Part shown: piece by piece, positions 51,481-60,366 of the stretch
Numbering within the stretch: the first letter of the stretch is position 1
How the letters are laid out: every line of letters begins with the position of its first letter
Assembly: GCF_000967495.1 (NCBI RefSeq)
Contig: NZ_JXXU01000006.1
Location: 1 to 64,000 of the forward strand
Direction: 5' to 3'
From: Vibrio neptunius
Lineage (GTDB): Bacteria; Pseudomonadota; Gammaproteobacteria; Enterobacterales; Vibrionaceae
Length of the DNA: 64,000 nucleotides
Position numbers and translations under genes: made by a program
Notes under the pieces: model-generated
What the model saw: only the letters and a program-made list of their open reading frames with translations
The model's database searches: none
Told to the model about the DNA's origin: nothing

Positions 51481-53031
51481 ATGCGATATTTAGCAATTCT
51501 CGCGACCCTACTCTCATTAGGTACAAGTGCATCACCTAGCTTTCCTGATTTATCCGATTATCAAAAAATCGACAAAGTGTTAGGAACAACTTCACTGTCT
51601 CGTAACGTCGGCGTCATCGGGAATCAAATTATTTTCAAAGATTTGGGTGTTTGGAAGTTTGGCCCAAAGCTTCCGGTTACCGGCAGTGGACACACTGATA
51701 AGTACGTCTACAATACAGACCGTTTTATAGCTATCGGCTCCAACTCAGAACGTAAAGTCTTTTTGTTCGAACGCGAGAACGCATTTAAACCAAACTGGAC
51801 CTTATCTACTACAATCGAGTTGCCGGACGATGTTGATCCGCAGTTGTCTCAATTTGGCGAGTCTGTTTATCTTGATGATCAGCTACTCACCATTTCTGAT
51901 CCAATGAAAAGAAGTGTTTATGTTTACCTCAGAAGCTCTGGTGAATGGCAACTGGTCGACAAACTAGACGTCAATAGTTTACCTGCTCCCGCTTTTCACT
52001 CATTAGGGTTTACTGTTCGTCGTTATGCTAACGAATTGTACGTTAGTGAGTCTTCTGCTGAGCGTATTTTTGTTTTCCGAAGTCAAGACCTCAGTACCTG
52101 GCAACTAAGTGATGTCATTGAGTCACCCGACAAAACCCCTACACAGTCTAGTCAGTTTGGCTTCGCATTTGATGTAAATAAACACTTTTTAGTCGTAAGT
52201 AGTTACGCAACCTCTTACGTCCACGTCTTCATGAGACGTTTTACCCACGAACCTTGGAATCTTCAGCAAACCATAAAACAAGCAGATATCGATGCAGAAA
52301 CAGGGTATTTCGGCCACGATGTGGAATTAGATCGTACGACCTTTATGATTGGTGATGACGCACTTGGCAAAGTCTATCGTTTCGATATCCAGAAAGGCAC
52401 AAACCTAGCGTGGCAACTGGCTGAAGTCTTTCAGACCGGAGAAGGGAGCAGTCGCTATGGATCTAGCTTTGGGTTTGAGTCGGGCACATTGTTGGTTGGA
52501 GATAATAGCAACTCACATCTGTTTACCCGACCAACTCCGAAGGTGAACATCGAAGGTTATGTTTATTCTCACGATGGTATTCCTGTAAAAGACGCAGAAA
52601 TCAGAGGTTACCTCTCCAGCGTTAAAACGGACGTCGATGGCGCTTATACCCTCCCCGTCCAAAGTGGTTGGAGCGGGAGCCTTTACGCTGAGAAATCAGC
52701 GGGAACGGTTTACCTCAGCCAAACCGTTGAACTCAGCAAAACATATCGAGATGTTGTAATCGAAGATTTGACTATCTCAGAACCGATAATGTTTTCTACT
52801 TTTATCGCCCTTTCGGGTAACTGCCGCGATACTGAAATGTACATAGAAGAGATTCCTAGAGGAGATCAAGACAATATCCGTAGCCGTTTTATTAAATTTG
52901 CCCTTCTTTATGGTAGTAGCGGCACGTTAACGCCGACTTCTGCATTGTGTGACGTGACTCCAGCGAAGATTGAGTATGATTTCGTGGATGAAAGCGTTGT
53001 TTTTAGCGTCAATACTCAAAACAAACAATAA
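51481..53031 (+). CDS. Secreted beta-propeller-like protein with carboxypeptidase-regulatory-like domain
   Basis: A 516-residue exported protein. Signal peptide about 1-17 (MRYLAILATLLSLGTSAS). The first about 345 residues show repeats of the pattern GxxVxxDxxxLxIxxxxxxxVYVF, as in FG-GAP/Kelch-like propellers, for example around 100, 160, 210 and 275. Near 350 comes VNIEGYVYSHDGIPVKDAEIRGYLSSVKTDVDGAYTLPV, a carboxypeptidase-regulatory-like (Ig-type) domain, and a C-terminal domain follows with two or three Cys. Function unknown; a surface or extracellular role is likely. GGAGAG lies eight bases before the ATG. Confidence 0.78.
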   Translation: MRYLAILATLLSLGTSASPSFPDLSDYQKIDKVLGTTSLSRNVGVIGNQIIFKDLGVWKFGPKLPVTGSGHTDKYVYNTDRFIAIGSNSERKVFLFERENAFKPNWTLSTTIELPDDVDPQLSQFGESVYLDDQLLTISDPMKRSVYVYLRSSGEWQLVDKLDVNSLPAPAFHSLGFTVRRYANELYVSESSAERIFVFRSQDLSTWQLSDVIESPDKTPTQSSQFGFAFDVNKHFLVVSSYATSYVHVFMRRFTHEPWNLQQTIKQADIDAETGYFGHDVELDRTTFMIGDDALGKVYRFDIQKGTNLAWQLAEVFQTGEGSSRYGSSFGFESGTLLVGDNSNSHLFTRPTPKVNIEGYVYSHDGIPVKDAEIRGYLSSVKTDVDGAYTLPVQSGWSGSLYAEKSAGTVYLSQTVELSKTYRDVVIEDLTISEPIMFSTFIALSGNCRDTEMYIEEIPRGDQDNIRSRFIKFALLYGSSGTLTPTSALCDVTPAKIEYDFVDESVVFSVNTQNKQ

Positions 53032-53220
53032 GCCTTAACTAAGAGCCTTTGGATTAGTCCAAGGCTCATTCTTTCTCTCCCAATAACAATCATTCTTCTC
53101 ATTTTGTTATCCATGCAAAAAACTAATTGAATTACACGAAAATAATGATAGAGTTCACATGTCGATAGCCTTTAGTGCTATCGACTAACTTTTGCTCATT
53201 AAACGAGCAATCGTTCCGAT

Positions 53221-53430
53221 GAAGACTACAGGAGAGTGGTTATTTACCAAATTTTAACATTTGGGCGAAATAACCTACCGAAGAAGTAAATCTTTCAGGT
53301 GCTGTGAAAACAGTGAGGACTGTAGTTGGAGGAACCTCTGGAGAGAACCGTTAAATCGGTCGCCGAAGGAGCAAACTTCACACCATCAGGTGTGTGGTGA
53401 AACTCTCAGGCAAAAGGACAGAGGAGTGAA
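53221..53430 (+). promoter_or_regulatory. Tandem glycine riboswitch
   Basis: Two glycine aptamers lie end to end, at about 53223-53326 and 53327-53428. Each has the conserved core (CCGAAGAAGTAAA...TTCAGGT, and CGCCGAAGGAGCAAA...CTCTCAGGCAAAAGGAC). The P1 arms are ACTACA/TGTAGT and CCTCT/AGAGG. Downstream, GAGGAGTGAAAAG (53420-53432) can pair with CTTTCACTCTTCTCC near 53495-53510, a likely expression platform. Vibrio cholerae carries such an RNA before an AGCS-type symporter gene, where glycine turns expression on. Confidence 0.93.
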
Positions 53431-53540
53431 AAGAACAACCTAGCTATGATCGCTTTTCTGCCTATAGCGTTTGTTGAGACTCGTCGTCTCTGCCCTTTCA
53501 CTCTTCTCCTTAGTAATGCTTTATCAATTAAGGGGAAATC

Positions 53541-54914
53541 ATGGATAACCTTCAATCTTTACTTAAAACTATCGACAGCTTTGTCTGGGGTCCACCACTA
53601 CTTATCCTGCTAGTGGGAACCGGTGTCTACTTTACTTTTCGCTTAGGCTTACTTCAGTTTCGACACCTGCCGACTGCACTGAAAATGGTTTTCAGCAAAG
53701 ATGATTCCAAAAAACCAGGTGATGTTTCAAGCTTCGCCGCTCTTTGTACCGCGCTTTCTGCCACCATTGGTACAGGTAACATTGTTGGTGTCGCAACCGC
53801 AATAAAACTCGGTGGTCCGGGTGCACTGTTCTGGATGTGGCTTGCTGCTCTGTTTGGAATGGCAACTAAATACGCGGAATGCTTATTGGCTGTTAAATAC
53901 CGTAAAGTCGATGACAAGGGCCAGATGATTGGCGGTCCAATGTACTACCTTCAGTACGGAGTAGGCTCTCGTATGCTCGCTTCGCTCTTTGCTTTCTTCG
54001 CTTTGGGTGTCGCCTGCTTCGGTATTGGTACCTTTCCTCAGGTTAACGCGATTCTCGACGCTAGCGAGATCTCTTTTGGCATGCCGCGAGAAGCATCCGC
54101 TGTGATACTGACGCTAATAGTGGCGTTTGTTACGCTGGGTGGTATTCAGTCGATTGCCAAAGTGGCAGGAAAAGTCGTTCCAACGATGGCACTGTTCTAC
54201 GTGCTGGCTTGTTTGAGCGTGATTATCATCAACAGCGATCAACTACTCAATGCTATCGAACTGGTCCTGGTGTCTGCATTCACGCAAACGGCGGCAACAG
54301 GTGGTTTCCTTGGTGCGAGCATCATGCTAGCCATCCAGTCGGGTATTGCTCGTGGTGTCTTCTCTAACGAGTCTGGTCTTGGCAGTGCCCCCATGGCAGC
54401 AGCAGCTGCGAAAACCGATTCTTGTGTGAGACAAGGTCTGATTTCAATGACGGGTACCTTCTTCGATACCATCATCATTTGTACCATGACAGGTCTTGCA
54501 CTGATCCTGACTGGTGCATGGCAAAGTGACTTTGCCGGTGCAGCGATGACAACTCACGCTTTTGCTGTTGGACTAAATGCTCAAACACTGGGCCCGATTC
54601 TGGTTTCCGTTGGTTTGATCTTCTTCGCCTTCACAACCATTCTGGGTTGGAACTACTATGGTGAGCGCTGTGTCGTATTCTTGTTCGGCACCAGAGCCGT
54701 TCTGCCATACAAGGTTATCTTCCTTGCTTTGGTGGCATCAGGTGCTTTCCTACACCTAGATATGATTTGGATTATCGCCGATATCGTTAACGGCTTAATG
54801 GCGGTGCCTAACCTGATCGGTTTGATCTTGCTCCGCCATGTCGTGATTGAAGAAACGAAAGCGTATTTCTCAGCCGCGGTGGATAACGTAAAGCAGCCTC
54901 AGATGCAGAGCTAA
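53541..54914 (+). CDS. Sodium:alanine/glycine symporter (AGCS family)
   Basis: A 457-residue membrane carrier with about 10-11 segments. The AGCS signature is visible in LSATIGTGNIVGVATAIKLGGPGALFWMW and GGPMYYLQYG, with the GIARGVFSNESGLGSAPMAAAAAKT block further on. It takes up alanine or glycine with sodium. The glycine riboswitch upstream would raise expression when glycine is high, which points to use as a route for glycine uptake or disposal. ATG follows AGGGGAAATC. A strong terminator follows. Confidence 0.95.
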   Translation: MDNLQSLLKTIDSFVWGPPLLILLVGTGVYFTFRLGLLQFRHLPTALKMVFSKDDSKKPGDVSSFAALCTALSATIGTGNIVGVATAIKLGGPGALFWMWLAALFGMATKYAECLLAVKYRKVDDKGQMIGGPMYYLQYGVGSRMLASLFAFFALGVACFGIGTFPQVNAILDASEISFGMPREASAVILTLIVAFVTLGGIQSIAKVAGKVVPTMALFYVLACLSVIIINSDQLLNAIELVLVSAFTQTAATGGFLGASIMLAIQSGIARGVFSNESGLGSAPMAAAAAKTDSCVRQGLISMTGTFFDTIIICTMTGLALILTGAWQSDFAGAAMTTHAFAVGLNAQTLGPILVSVGLIFFAFTTILGWNYYGERCVVFLFGTRAVLPYKVIFLALVASGAFLHLDMIWIIADIVNGLMAVPNLIGLILLRHVVIEETKAYFSAAVDNVKQPQMQS

Positions 54915-54918
54915 CCAA

Positions 54919-54951
54919 TAAAAAAACGGCGGCTTAAGCCGCCGTTTTTTT
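54919..54951. terminator. Bidirectional terminator after the symporter
   Basis: AAAAAACGGCGGC pairs with GCCGCCGTTTTTT around TTAA (perfect, over 12 bp), with A- and T-runs. It serves the symporter on the plus strand and the LysE gene on the minus strand. Confidence 0.92.
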
Positions 54952-55576
54952 ATTCTTCCACCATAAGTTTCACACCTAAGCCAACCAGAACCACTCCCGT
55001 AGTTGCTTCCATCCGGCGCATAAACTTAGGGCTTTTCAGCAAATTCTTCGCTGAGTTCAAAGTGCCCGCCAAGCCACATTGCCAAATCATTGCAATCACA
55101 AAATGGATAGCCGCCATCAAGCTGGACTGCAAAAATGCCGAACCCTCTGGATTAATAAACTGAGGCAAGAATGCAAGATAGAAAACCGCTGTTTTTGGAT
55201 TGAGAATATTTGACAAAAAACCTTCTCGAAGAGAGCGTTTGATGTCCAGATTATGCGTATGAGACTCCATATTCGACAGAGTTATATCCCCTTTCCAGAC
55301 CTCTCTTAAAGTTGTCGCTCCCAGCCAGATGAGATAAGCGGCACCAGCCATCTTAACGGCATTAAACAACTCTGCCGACTGCGCCAAAATAGCCGAAATA
55401 CCAACTGCTGAAAACGTCGCGTGGACAAACAGGCCTAAACAAATACCGAGACTCGTCGCTACGCCATCTTTCACTCCACCTCGGGAAGAATTACGCAGCA
55501 CCAGTGCTGTGTCCAGCCCCGGTGTTAGCGTTAGAATGGTAATGGCGATCAGAAACGCTTCCATATTGTTAATCAC
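54950..55576 (-). CDS. LysE/RhtB-family amino-acid exporter
   Basis: A 208-residue membrane protein with about six segments. The LysE signature is TPGLDTALVLRNSSRGGVKDGVATSLGICLG near the N-terminus and later NPKTAVFYLAFLPQFINPE. It should export an amino acid or a related small molecule such as homoserine. The start is GTG at 55576 with AAAGGAGTAAAT before it; the ATG at 55564 has no such site. Convergent with the symporter, sharing the terminator. Confidence 0.9.
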   Translation of the reverse strand: MINNMEAFLIAITILTLTPGLDTALVLRNSSRGGVKDGVATSLGICLGLFVHATFSAVGISAILAQSAELFNAVKMAGAAYLIWLGATTLREVWKGDITLSNMESHTHNLDIKRSLREGFLSNILNPKTAVFYLAFLPQFINPEGSAFLQSSLMAAIHFVIAMIWQCGLAGTLNSAKNLLKSPKFMRRMEATTGVVLVGLGVKLMVEE

Positions 55577-55818
55577 ATTTACTCCTTTCTATTCCTCTTC
55601 TCGAACTCATTTGGTAACCCTCTTCTATCATTAAAACGTCTTTGAATAAACCACGAGGCGGAATTCTTCTTCATGTCAATAATATTTAAATCACTAAATA
55701 CTTCAATTAGTGTGATTTAAGATAAGTTTATTGCCATCAACACAACCGGATAGTACTTGGTCTGGCTAAGCGAGATTGATACACTTTCCTTCTGTTAAAT
55801 AGTCATGGAAGGCGACCG

Positions 55819-57303
55819 ATGAGCGCATTCGAAAAACTTAAAGCACATTCTAAAAAAATCTCTCATTTCAGCCATCTAGCTTCTATTTGTGGTTGGGACC
55901 AAGCGGCGGTTATGCCTAGCGGTGGTAACCAAGCTCGCTCTGAAGCTATGGCGGAGCTCTCAGTTCATATCCACGGTCTTCATACTCAGCCTCAACTGGC
56001 AGATTGGTTTGCAGAAGCCGAAGGTGAATCACTCAATACCGATGACAAGGCGACACTTCGCGAGTTGAAACGCCAGTGGCAGCAAGCCAACCTTCTCCCA
56101 GAAGAACTGGTTCAAGCAAAATCCCTCGCTGGTTCCAAATGTGAGCATGCATGGCGTACACAACGTGGTGACAATGACTGGGTTGGGTTCGAGAAGAACT
56201 GGGCTGAGGTAGTGAAACTTTCTCAGGAAGAAGCGCAAATCCGAGCAGAAGCCAACGGGCTCACTCCATACGATGCCATGCTGGATATCTACGAGCCTGG
56301 CACCAGCTCAGCTTCCCTAGATACCTTGTTTAGCAATGTGAAAAGCTGGTTGCCAGAACTTATCGATGAAGTGATTGAAAAGCAGTCTTCTGAACAGTTT
56401 ATTCAACCAGAAGGTAAATTCACGACAGATAAGCAGAAAGCACTTGGTCTTGAAGTAATGAAGCTACTGCAATTCGACTTTGAGCATGGTCGTCTGGATG
56501 AGAGTGTGCACCCATTCTGTGGCGGTGTACCATCGGATGTACGCATTACGACCCGTTACGATGAAAACGAGTTCGTTCAATCGCTGATGGGCATTGTACA
56601 TGAAACGGGTCACGCTCGTTATGAGCAAGGACTACCAAAACATCTTGCTGGATTACCTTCTGGTGAAGCTCGCTCTATGGGTATTCACGAGTCACAATCG
56701 CTATTTTTTGAAATGCAGGTCGGGCGCAGCGACGCCTTTATCGCTCACCTAGCAGGTTTCGCGGCCAAGCATTTCGATGGCCATAACCCAGCGCTATTCT
56801 CGCAGGAAAACTTCCACAAACTCTACACCCGCGTGAAAAAAGACTTCATTCGTGTTGATGCCGACGAGCTTACCTACCCTGCTCACGTTATTTTACGCTA
56901 CGAGATTGAGCGCGATCTGATCAACGGTAAGATCAAACACACTGACGTTCCTGAACTGTGGAATGAAAAAATGCAGGCTTACCTTGGACTGTCGACCAAA
57001 GACAACTTTAAGAACGGTTGTATGCAAGACATCCACTGGACCGACGGCGCATTTGGCTACTTCCCGTCTTATACATTAGGGGCAATGTATGCCGCGCAGT
57101 TTATGGCAGCAATGAAGAAGACTGTGGATGTTGATTCAGCCATTCAATCTGGCGATTTAACGCCAATCTTTAGCTGGCTATCAGACAATATCTGGAGCAA
57201 GGGAAGCTTACTCACAACAGATGAGTTGGTGAAGCAAGCAACAGGTGACACACTCAACGCGCAATTCTTTAAAGATCACCTCAAGAACCGTTACTTGGGT
57301 TAA
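55819..57303 (+). CDS. Carboxypeptidase Taq (M32 metallopeptidase)
   Basis: A 494-residue carboxypeptidase of normal M32 length. The zinc motif HETGH is at residues 261-265 and the third ligand region lies in GIHESQSLFFE (about 295). The family's DVRITTRYDENEF and TYPAHVILRYEIERDL blocks are present. It removes C-terminal amino acids from peptides in the cytoplasm. ATG follows AAGGCGACCG. Strong terminator follows. V. cholerae has such a gene; by itself it says nothing about metabolism of the neighbours. Confidence 0.94.
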   Translation: MSAFEKLKAHSKKISHFSHLASICGWDQAAVMPSGGNQARSEAMAELSVHIHGLHTQPQLADWFAEAEGESLNTDDKATLRELKRQWQQANLLPEELVQAKSLAGSKCEHAWRTQRGDNDWVGFEKNWAEVVKLSQEEAQIRAEANGLTPYDAMLDIYEPGTSSASLDTLFSNVKSWLPELIDEVIEKQSSEQFIQPEGKFTTDKQKALGLEVMKLLQFDFEHGRLDESVHPFCGGVPSDVRITTRYDENEFVQSLMGIVHETGHARYEQGLPKHLAGLPSGEARSMGIHESQSLFFEMQVGRSDAFIAHLAGFAAKHFDGHNPALFSQENFHKLYTRVKKDFIRVDADELTYPAHVILRYEIERDLINGKIKHTDVPELWNEKMQAYLGLSTKDNFKNGCMQDIHWTDGAFGYFPSYTLGAMYAAQFMAAMKKTVDVDSAIQSGDLTPIFSWLSDNIWSKGSLLTTDELVKQATGDTLNAQFFKDHLKNRYLG

Positions 57304-57307
57304 ATAC

Positions 57308-57335
57308 AAAGGCTGGTGAATTCACCAGCCTTTTT
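57308..57335. terminator. Bidirectional terminator
   Basis: AAAGGCTGGTGAA and TTCACCAGCCTTT form a perfect palindromic hairpin with a T-run after it. It ends carboxypeptidase Taq and, on the minus strand, the TenI-like gene. Confidence 0.88.
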
Positions 57336-57892
57336 CATTGCGCAACCTGCCAAAAATCTGAAATCCCAGCCACACCGTGCGCACCGTAGCTTTGGGCATG
57401 TTCTACGTTATGAGTATTTTGCCCACCGAGGGCAAAGGCTGGCATGTTCGCCAATTTGGATAGCTCCGCAAAGCGCTGCCAACCAATCGGAATGGCATCA
57501 GGATGAGAGTTCGTCGATTCTACTGGAGAAATAGTAATGAAGTCACACCCCGCCTGATTCGCTAGCTCAACTTCCTGCTCATTGTGGCAGGATGCCGCCA
57601 GATATTGCGCGCCGCTGTGACGAACCGACTGAATCAAAGCCTTATCTGAGAGGTCTTTCGAGGTAAGGTGCACGCCATGAAAAGGCGCTAAGTCCGTGCC
57701 GTCGTAGGAAGCAGAATTGACCAAAACAATCCCTTTCACATAGGGGCCAATTACTTGCTTTAGAGGTGACAAACTGTGCGACTTCGCTCTGAGCTGACAT
57801 AAACCGCCAGCGCTTTTCAAAGCAAGTAATTGCGCTAACTCATCCAAGCTTTTGTCATTGCTGGTAATGGCGTACTTTGTGGGTAAAAACAT
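57335..57892 (-). CDS. Thiamine-phosphate-synthase-like (TenI/ThiE-fold) protein
   Basis: A 185-residue TIM-barrel protein of the ThiE/TenI group. The parts seen are KYAITSNDKSLDELAQLL, the VLVNSASYD strand with HGVHLTSKDL, FITISPVESTNSHPDAIPIGW and FALGGQNTHNVEHAQSYGAHGVAGISDFW. It is shorter than full ThiE (about 210) and starts without the usual LYxVTD, and looks more like the TMP-synthase-like domain that is fused to Nudix hydrolases in some proteins. It may be a thiazole tautomerase or a stand-alone relative. No other thiamine genes are here. Confidence 0.75.
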   Translation of the reverse strand: MFLPTKYAITSNDKSLDELAQLLALKSAGGLCQLRAKSHSLSPLKQVIGPYVKGIVLVNSASYDGTDLAPFHGVHLTSKDLSDKALIQSVRHSGAQYLAASCHNEQEVELANQAGCDFITISPVESTNSHPDAIPIGWQRFAELSKLANMPAFALGGQNTHNVEHAQSYGAHGVAGISDFWQVAQ

Positions 57893-58283
57893 TGGTACTC
57901 TTTTCTCTTACAACCCCTGTGCTAAACGGCTGAAATCATACTACTTGCAGGCTTCGGTTTCACCTCCATCTGTCAATCACTATCGTAACGATGTTGCTGC
58001 AACGCCACCGACTTCCATACTCGTTAAACCACTTAGAGGAAAAATCAGCCATAGTTTGAGCATCGCTAACCTGACTTTTCATCCACACGCAGCCTTTAAG
58101 TGCTTACAGGCTCGTTATTTATTGGTTAAAAATAAAGTGGTCGGACCTCTAACATCAAAGTTTCCCTCAAACTCCGAAGATCATCAGCCCGAGATGTATT
58201 AGTATCTAAGGACATCCTCCAGCCTCACTTGAAGCTGATTCCCAGATGGCCAATGCGTTCTATATCGTTAAGTGGAGGTTCCT
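57893..58283. other. 391-bp gap before the unknown 436-residue protein
   Basis: It holds the promoter of the minus-strand TenI-like gene and that of the plus-strand gene at 58284. A frame of over 100 codons crosses it but overlaps the TenI-like gene and has no ribosome site or protein-like composition, so I do not call it. Confidence 0.4.
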
Positions 58284-59594
58284 ATGCAATTCAAACTACT
58301 GAAGCGTCTCATCAAAGACAAAATCTTTGGCAATACTTCTGACACAACTCGTGGGGTTCAGGTAGCTCAAATGGCCGATGCTCGCATGGGTGCGATGTAT
58401 ATGCTCGCCAGTACTGAAATTACCAAGGTAGCAAAGATTTCAAACGCACATTTTTTTAGTGCTTTTGTGGTCGGGACTGAGCCTTTCAGTGACTTTAAAC
58501 AAGCAGCAGCAGGGTTACTCAGTAACACAGAAACCATGGCTAAACTGAAAAACAGTAAAGCTGCGAAGAAGATTTCGAAGGCCGCCTCTAAAGTCGCAAA
58601 AGTGACCACTTCGATGAAAAATGGCATCAAGGATCTACTGTCTGATTTTTTCCGCACTTTACTCGATAAAGTACGCCATGTTTACGGCGACTTGCTTCAT
58701 GGCCTTGAATGGCTAGCTGAAGTAGGAACTTGGTTAATCAGTAAGTTTGCTGGCACATTTGCCGATATAATTCCTGGTTGGGGTCACGTAAGGAGTGCTT
58801 CTTCTCTTTATTCTGCAGTCAAAAAGTCTGTTCTAAAGTCTAAAGATCTCATCACTCAGATTTATAAAGGCCGTGGTGTCGAACTGCTGGGTGGCCATCC
58901 AAGCATTATATCCAAAGCGCTGGCGCGCCACTCTGCTACTGGCGCTCTCGGTGGCATCAAAAGTGTTGCGCTTAGCGTCGCTGGAATCGCGGGAGCAACT
59001 GCCGCAGGTATTGGCTCTATTATCAGCCTTATCATCTCTGTGTTGGAACGCATCATTAAGTTGGTCGACTTCTTTGTTCAGCGTGCTCTGCTTGACAAAG
59101 TACTCAAAAGAGCTAGAAGAGAATGGCACAACCGTAGTGCTAACGGCAGCTTGGTCAGTGATCACAAGAGGTTCTCTGAGTGGTTTCAGAACGCGGTGGT
59201 CACTACCCCGATTGTCGCTGCACTGGTTATGGGCAGCGGTTTTGTCGGCCACCCGATGAAGTTTGCGCAGTTGCTTACGCCCAAGTTGGATGCAGTGTCC
59301 CAAGGCGAGTTTGATAAAGCGGTGGTTTACATCGACAAACTTAAGGCACTCTCAACTGACTACGTTCAGGAATATGTTGGCAGCTACAAAATTGATTTTT
59401 CTAGCACTGATGGTGTCGTTAACGCTCGACTCAATGAACTCAAAAAGGGTAAAGGTATATTGGATGGACACGAATTCGCAGTGAAACCTGCCACAGTGAA
59501 ACCAGCAGTAGCCTCTCGTCGTTCGTTGGCGAAAAGCAACCTTTCACTATCACAGCTTGCATCCCTGCATGGTATGCCACCGTTGGATGTGTGA
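58284..59594 (+). CDS. Unknown 436-residue protein with hydrophobic Ala/Gly-rich segment
   Basis: No family recognised. There is no signal peptide. A Lys-rich, helical stretch is at about 87-116 (KNSKAAKKISKAASKVAKV), then an amphipathic region with LHGLEWLAEVGTWLISKFAG, and then one strongly hydrophobic segment at about 227-253 (SVALSVAGIAGATAAGIGSI then ISLIISVL) followed by IIKLVDFFVQ. This layout resembles pore-forming or membrane-inserting proteins without proving it. The C-terminus is polar with repeats of KPA. The ATG at 58284 has GGAGG five bases before it. Convergent with the DUF3726-like gene; separated by a terminator. Confidence 0.7.
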   Translation: MQFKLLKRLIKDKIFGNTSDTTRGVQVAQMADARMGAMYMLASTEITKVAKISNAHFFSAFVVGTEPFSDFKQAAAGLLSNTETMAKLKNSKAAKKISKAASKVAKVTTSMKNGIKDLLSDFFRTLLDKVRHVYGDLLHGLEWLAEVGTWLISKFAGTFADIIPGWGHVRSASSLYSAVKKSVLKSKDLITQIYKGRGVELLGGHPSIISKALARHSATGALGGIKSVALSVAGIAGATAAGIGSIISLIISVLERIIKLVDFFVQRALLDKVLKRARREWHNRSANGSLVSDHKRFSEWFQNAVVTTPIVAALVMGSGFVGHPMKFAQLLTPKLDAVSQGEFDKAVVYIDKLKALSTDYVQEYVGSYKIDFSSTDGVVNARLNELKKGKGILDGHEFAVKPATVKPAVASRRSLAKSNLSLSQLASLHGMPPLDV

Positions 59595-59599
59595 TTCAT

Positions 59600-59629
59600 A
59601 AAAAGCCAAGGGATTAACCTTGGCTTTTT
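59600..59629. terminator. Bidirectional terminator between convergent genes
   Basis: AAAAAGCCAAGG (59600-59611) and CCTTGGCTTTTT (59618-59629) are a perfect 12-bp stem with a 6-base loop and A/T-runs. Confidence 0.92.
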
Positions 59630-59634
59630 CAGTA

Positions 59635-60366
59635 TTAGACCAGTTCTCCGGCACCTTGCCGAGAACGTTCACTATTCTCAACCAGAAACACTGTCGCGGT
59701 CTGCTTTAGTAATTCCCATTCCTCATCTTCAACGAAAATACCCTCTCGCCAAGAGGACTGCTGTGCATCGACGAGCTCCTTGGCGTCAACATATGTGTTG
59801 TAGCCTTGAGAAATGGCACTGACATCAAAGTCACTTACCGCTAGTTCAATCGTCATCGAGTGCTCACTTTCTATCGAACCACAGCTCTCTTCAGAGAAAT
59901 ACAGTTCGGGTGCAACTTGGCCTCGATTGAGCACATACAATACATTTTTGGGGTTAGTGCCATTTGACCAGTTTGCACGACACGCGATACCTTTGGCTGC
60001 CAGCTTCAACAACTCGCTGTACGCCAGCCAACGGTTATGGCACTGCTTAAGCTCAATAGTAATGCTTTTGGACTTGACCATTTTTTCAAGCGCAAAATCC
60101 AACACAGCAGGTAAGTGACACGCCACACTGCTATGGTGTAAATCCACCTCTAGAGTCTCATCAGAGCGTTGCGAAATAGACGCCGCGCAATCAGAGTCTA
60201 AACCGAGAAAACGACTGGCATTATTGAAATGACGGACACCATGTAACCCAGCCATTTGTAAATCAGCCACCATATTGGCAATAACATCCGCTTCACCACA
60301 CAAACGACGTGTACCTAAAAACGCTTTATTGACTGCTGAAACCAGCTCATTGTGAGACACGATCAT
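59635..60366 (-). CDS. DUF3726-like protein
   Basis: A 243-residue cytoplasmic protein. The start MIVSHNELVSAVNKAFLGTRRLCGEADVIANMVADLQMAGLHGV resembles DUF3726 as I recall it, a family often found beside genes for methylated-amine or betaine breakdown. No catalytic motif can be named. The start overlaps the stop of the 578-residue gene by four bases (ATGA), so the two are coupled. Last gene of the minus-strand set before the terminator. Confidence 0.65.
   Translation of the reverse strand: MIVSHNELVSAVNKAFLGTRRLCGEADVIANMVADLQMAGLHGVRHFNNASRFLGLDSDCAASISQRSDETLEVDLHHSSVACHLPAVLDFALEKMVKSKSITIELKQCHNRWLAYSELLKLAAKGIACRANWSNGTNPKNVLYVLNRGQVAPELYFSEESCGSIESEHSMTIELAVSDFDVSAISQGYNTYVDAKELVDAQQSSWREGIFVEDEEWELLKQTATVFLVENSERSRQGAGELV

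Noticed and set aside
57852..58202. 116-codon plus-strand frame between the TenI-like gene and the unknown protein
   Set aside because: It overlaps the TenI-like gene, lacks a ribosome site and has the basic, Ser/Pro-rich composition of chance frames.
58833..59303. Long antisense frames (up to 156 codons) inside the unknown 436-residue gene
   Set aside because: The sense frame has a strong ribosome site and protein-like hydrophobic pattern; the antisense frames lack both.
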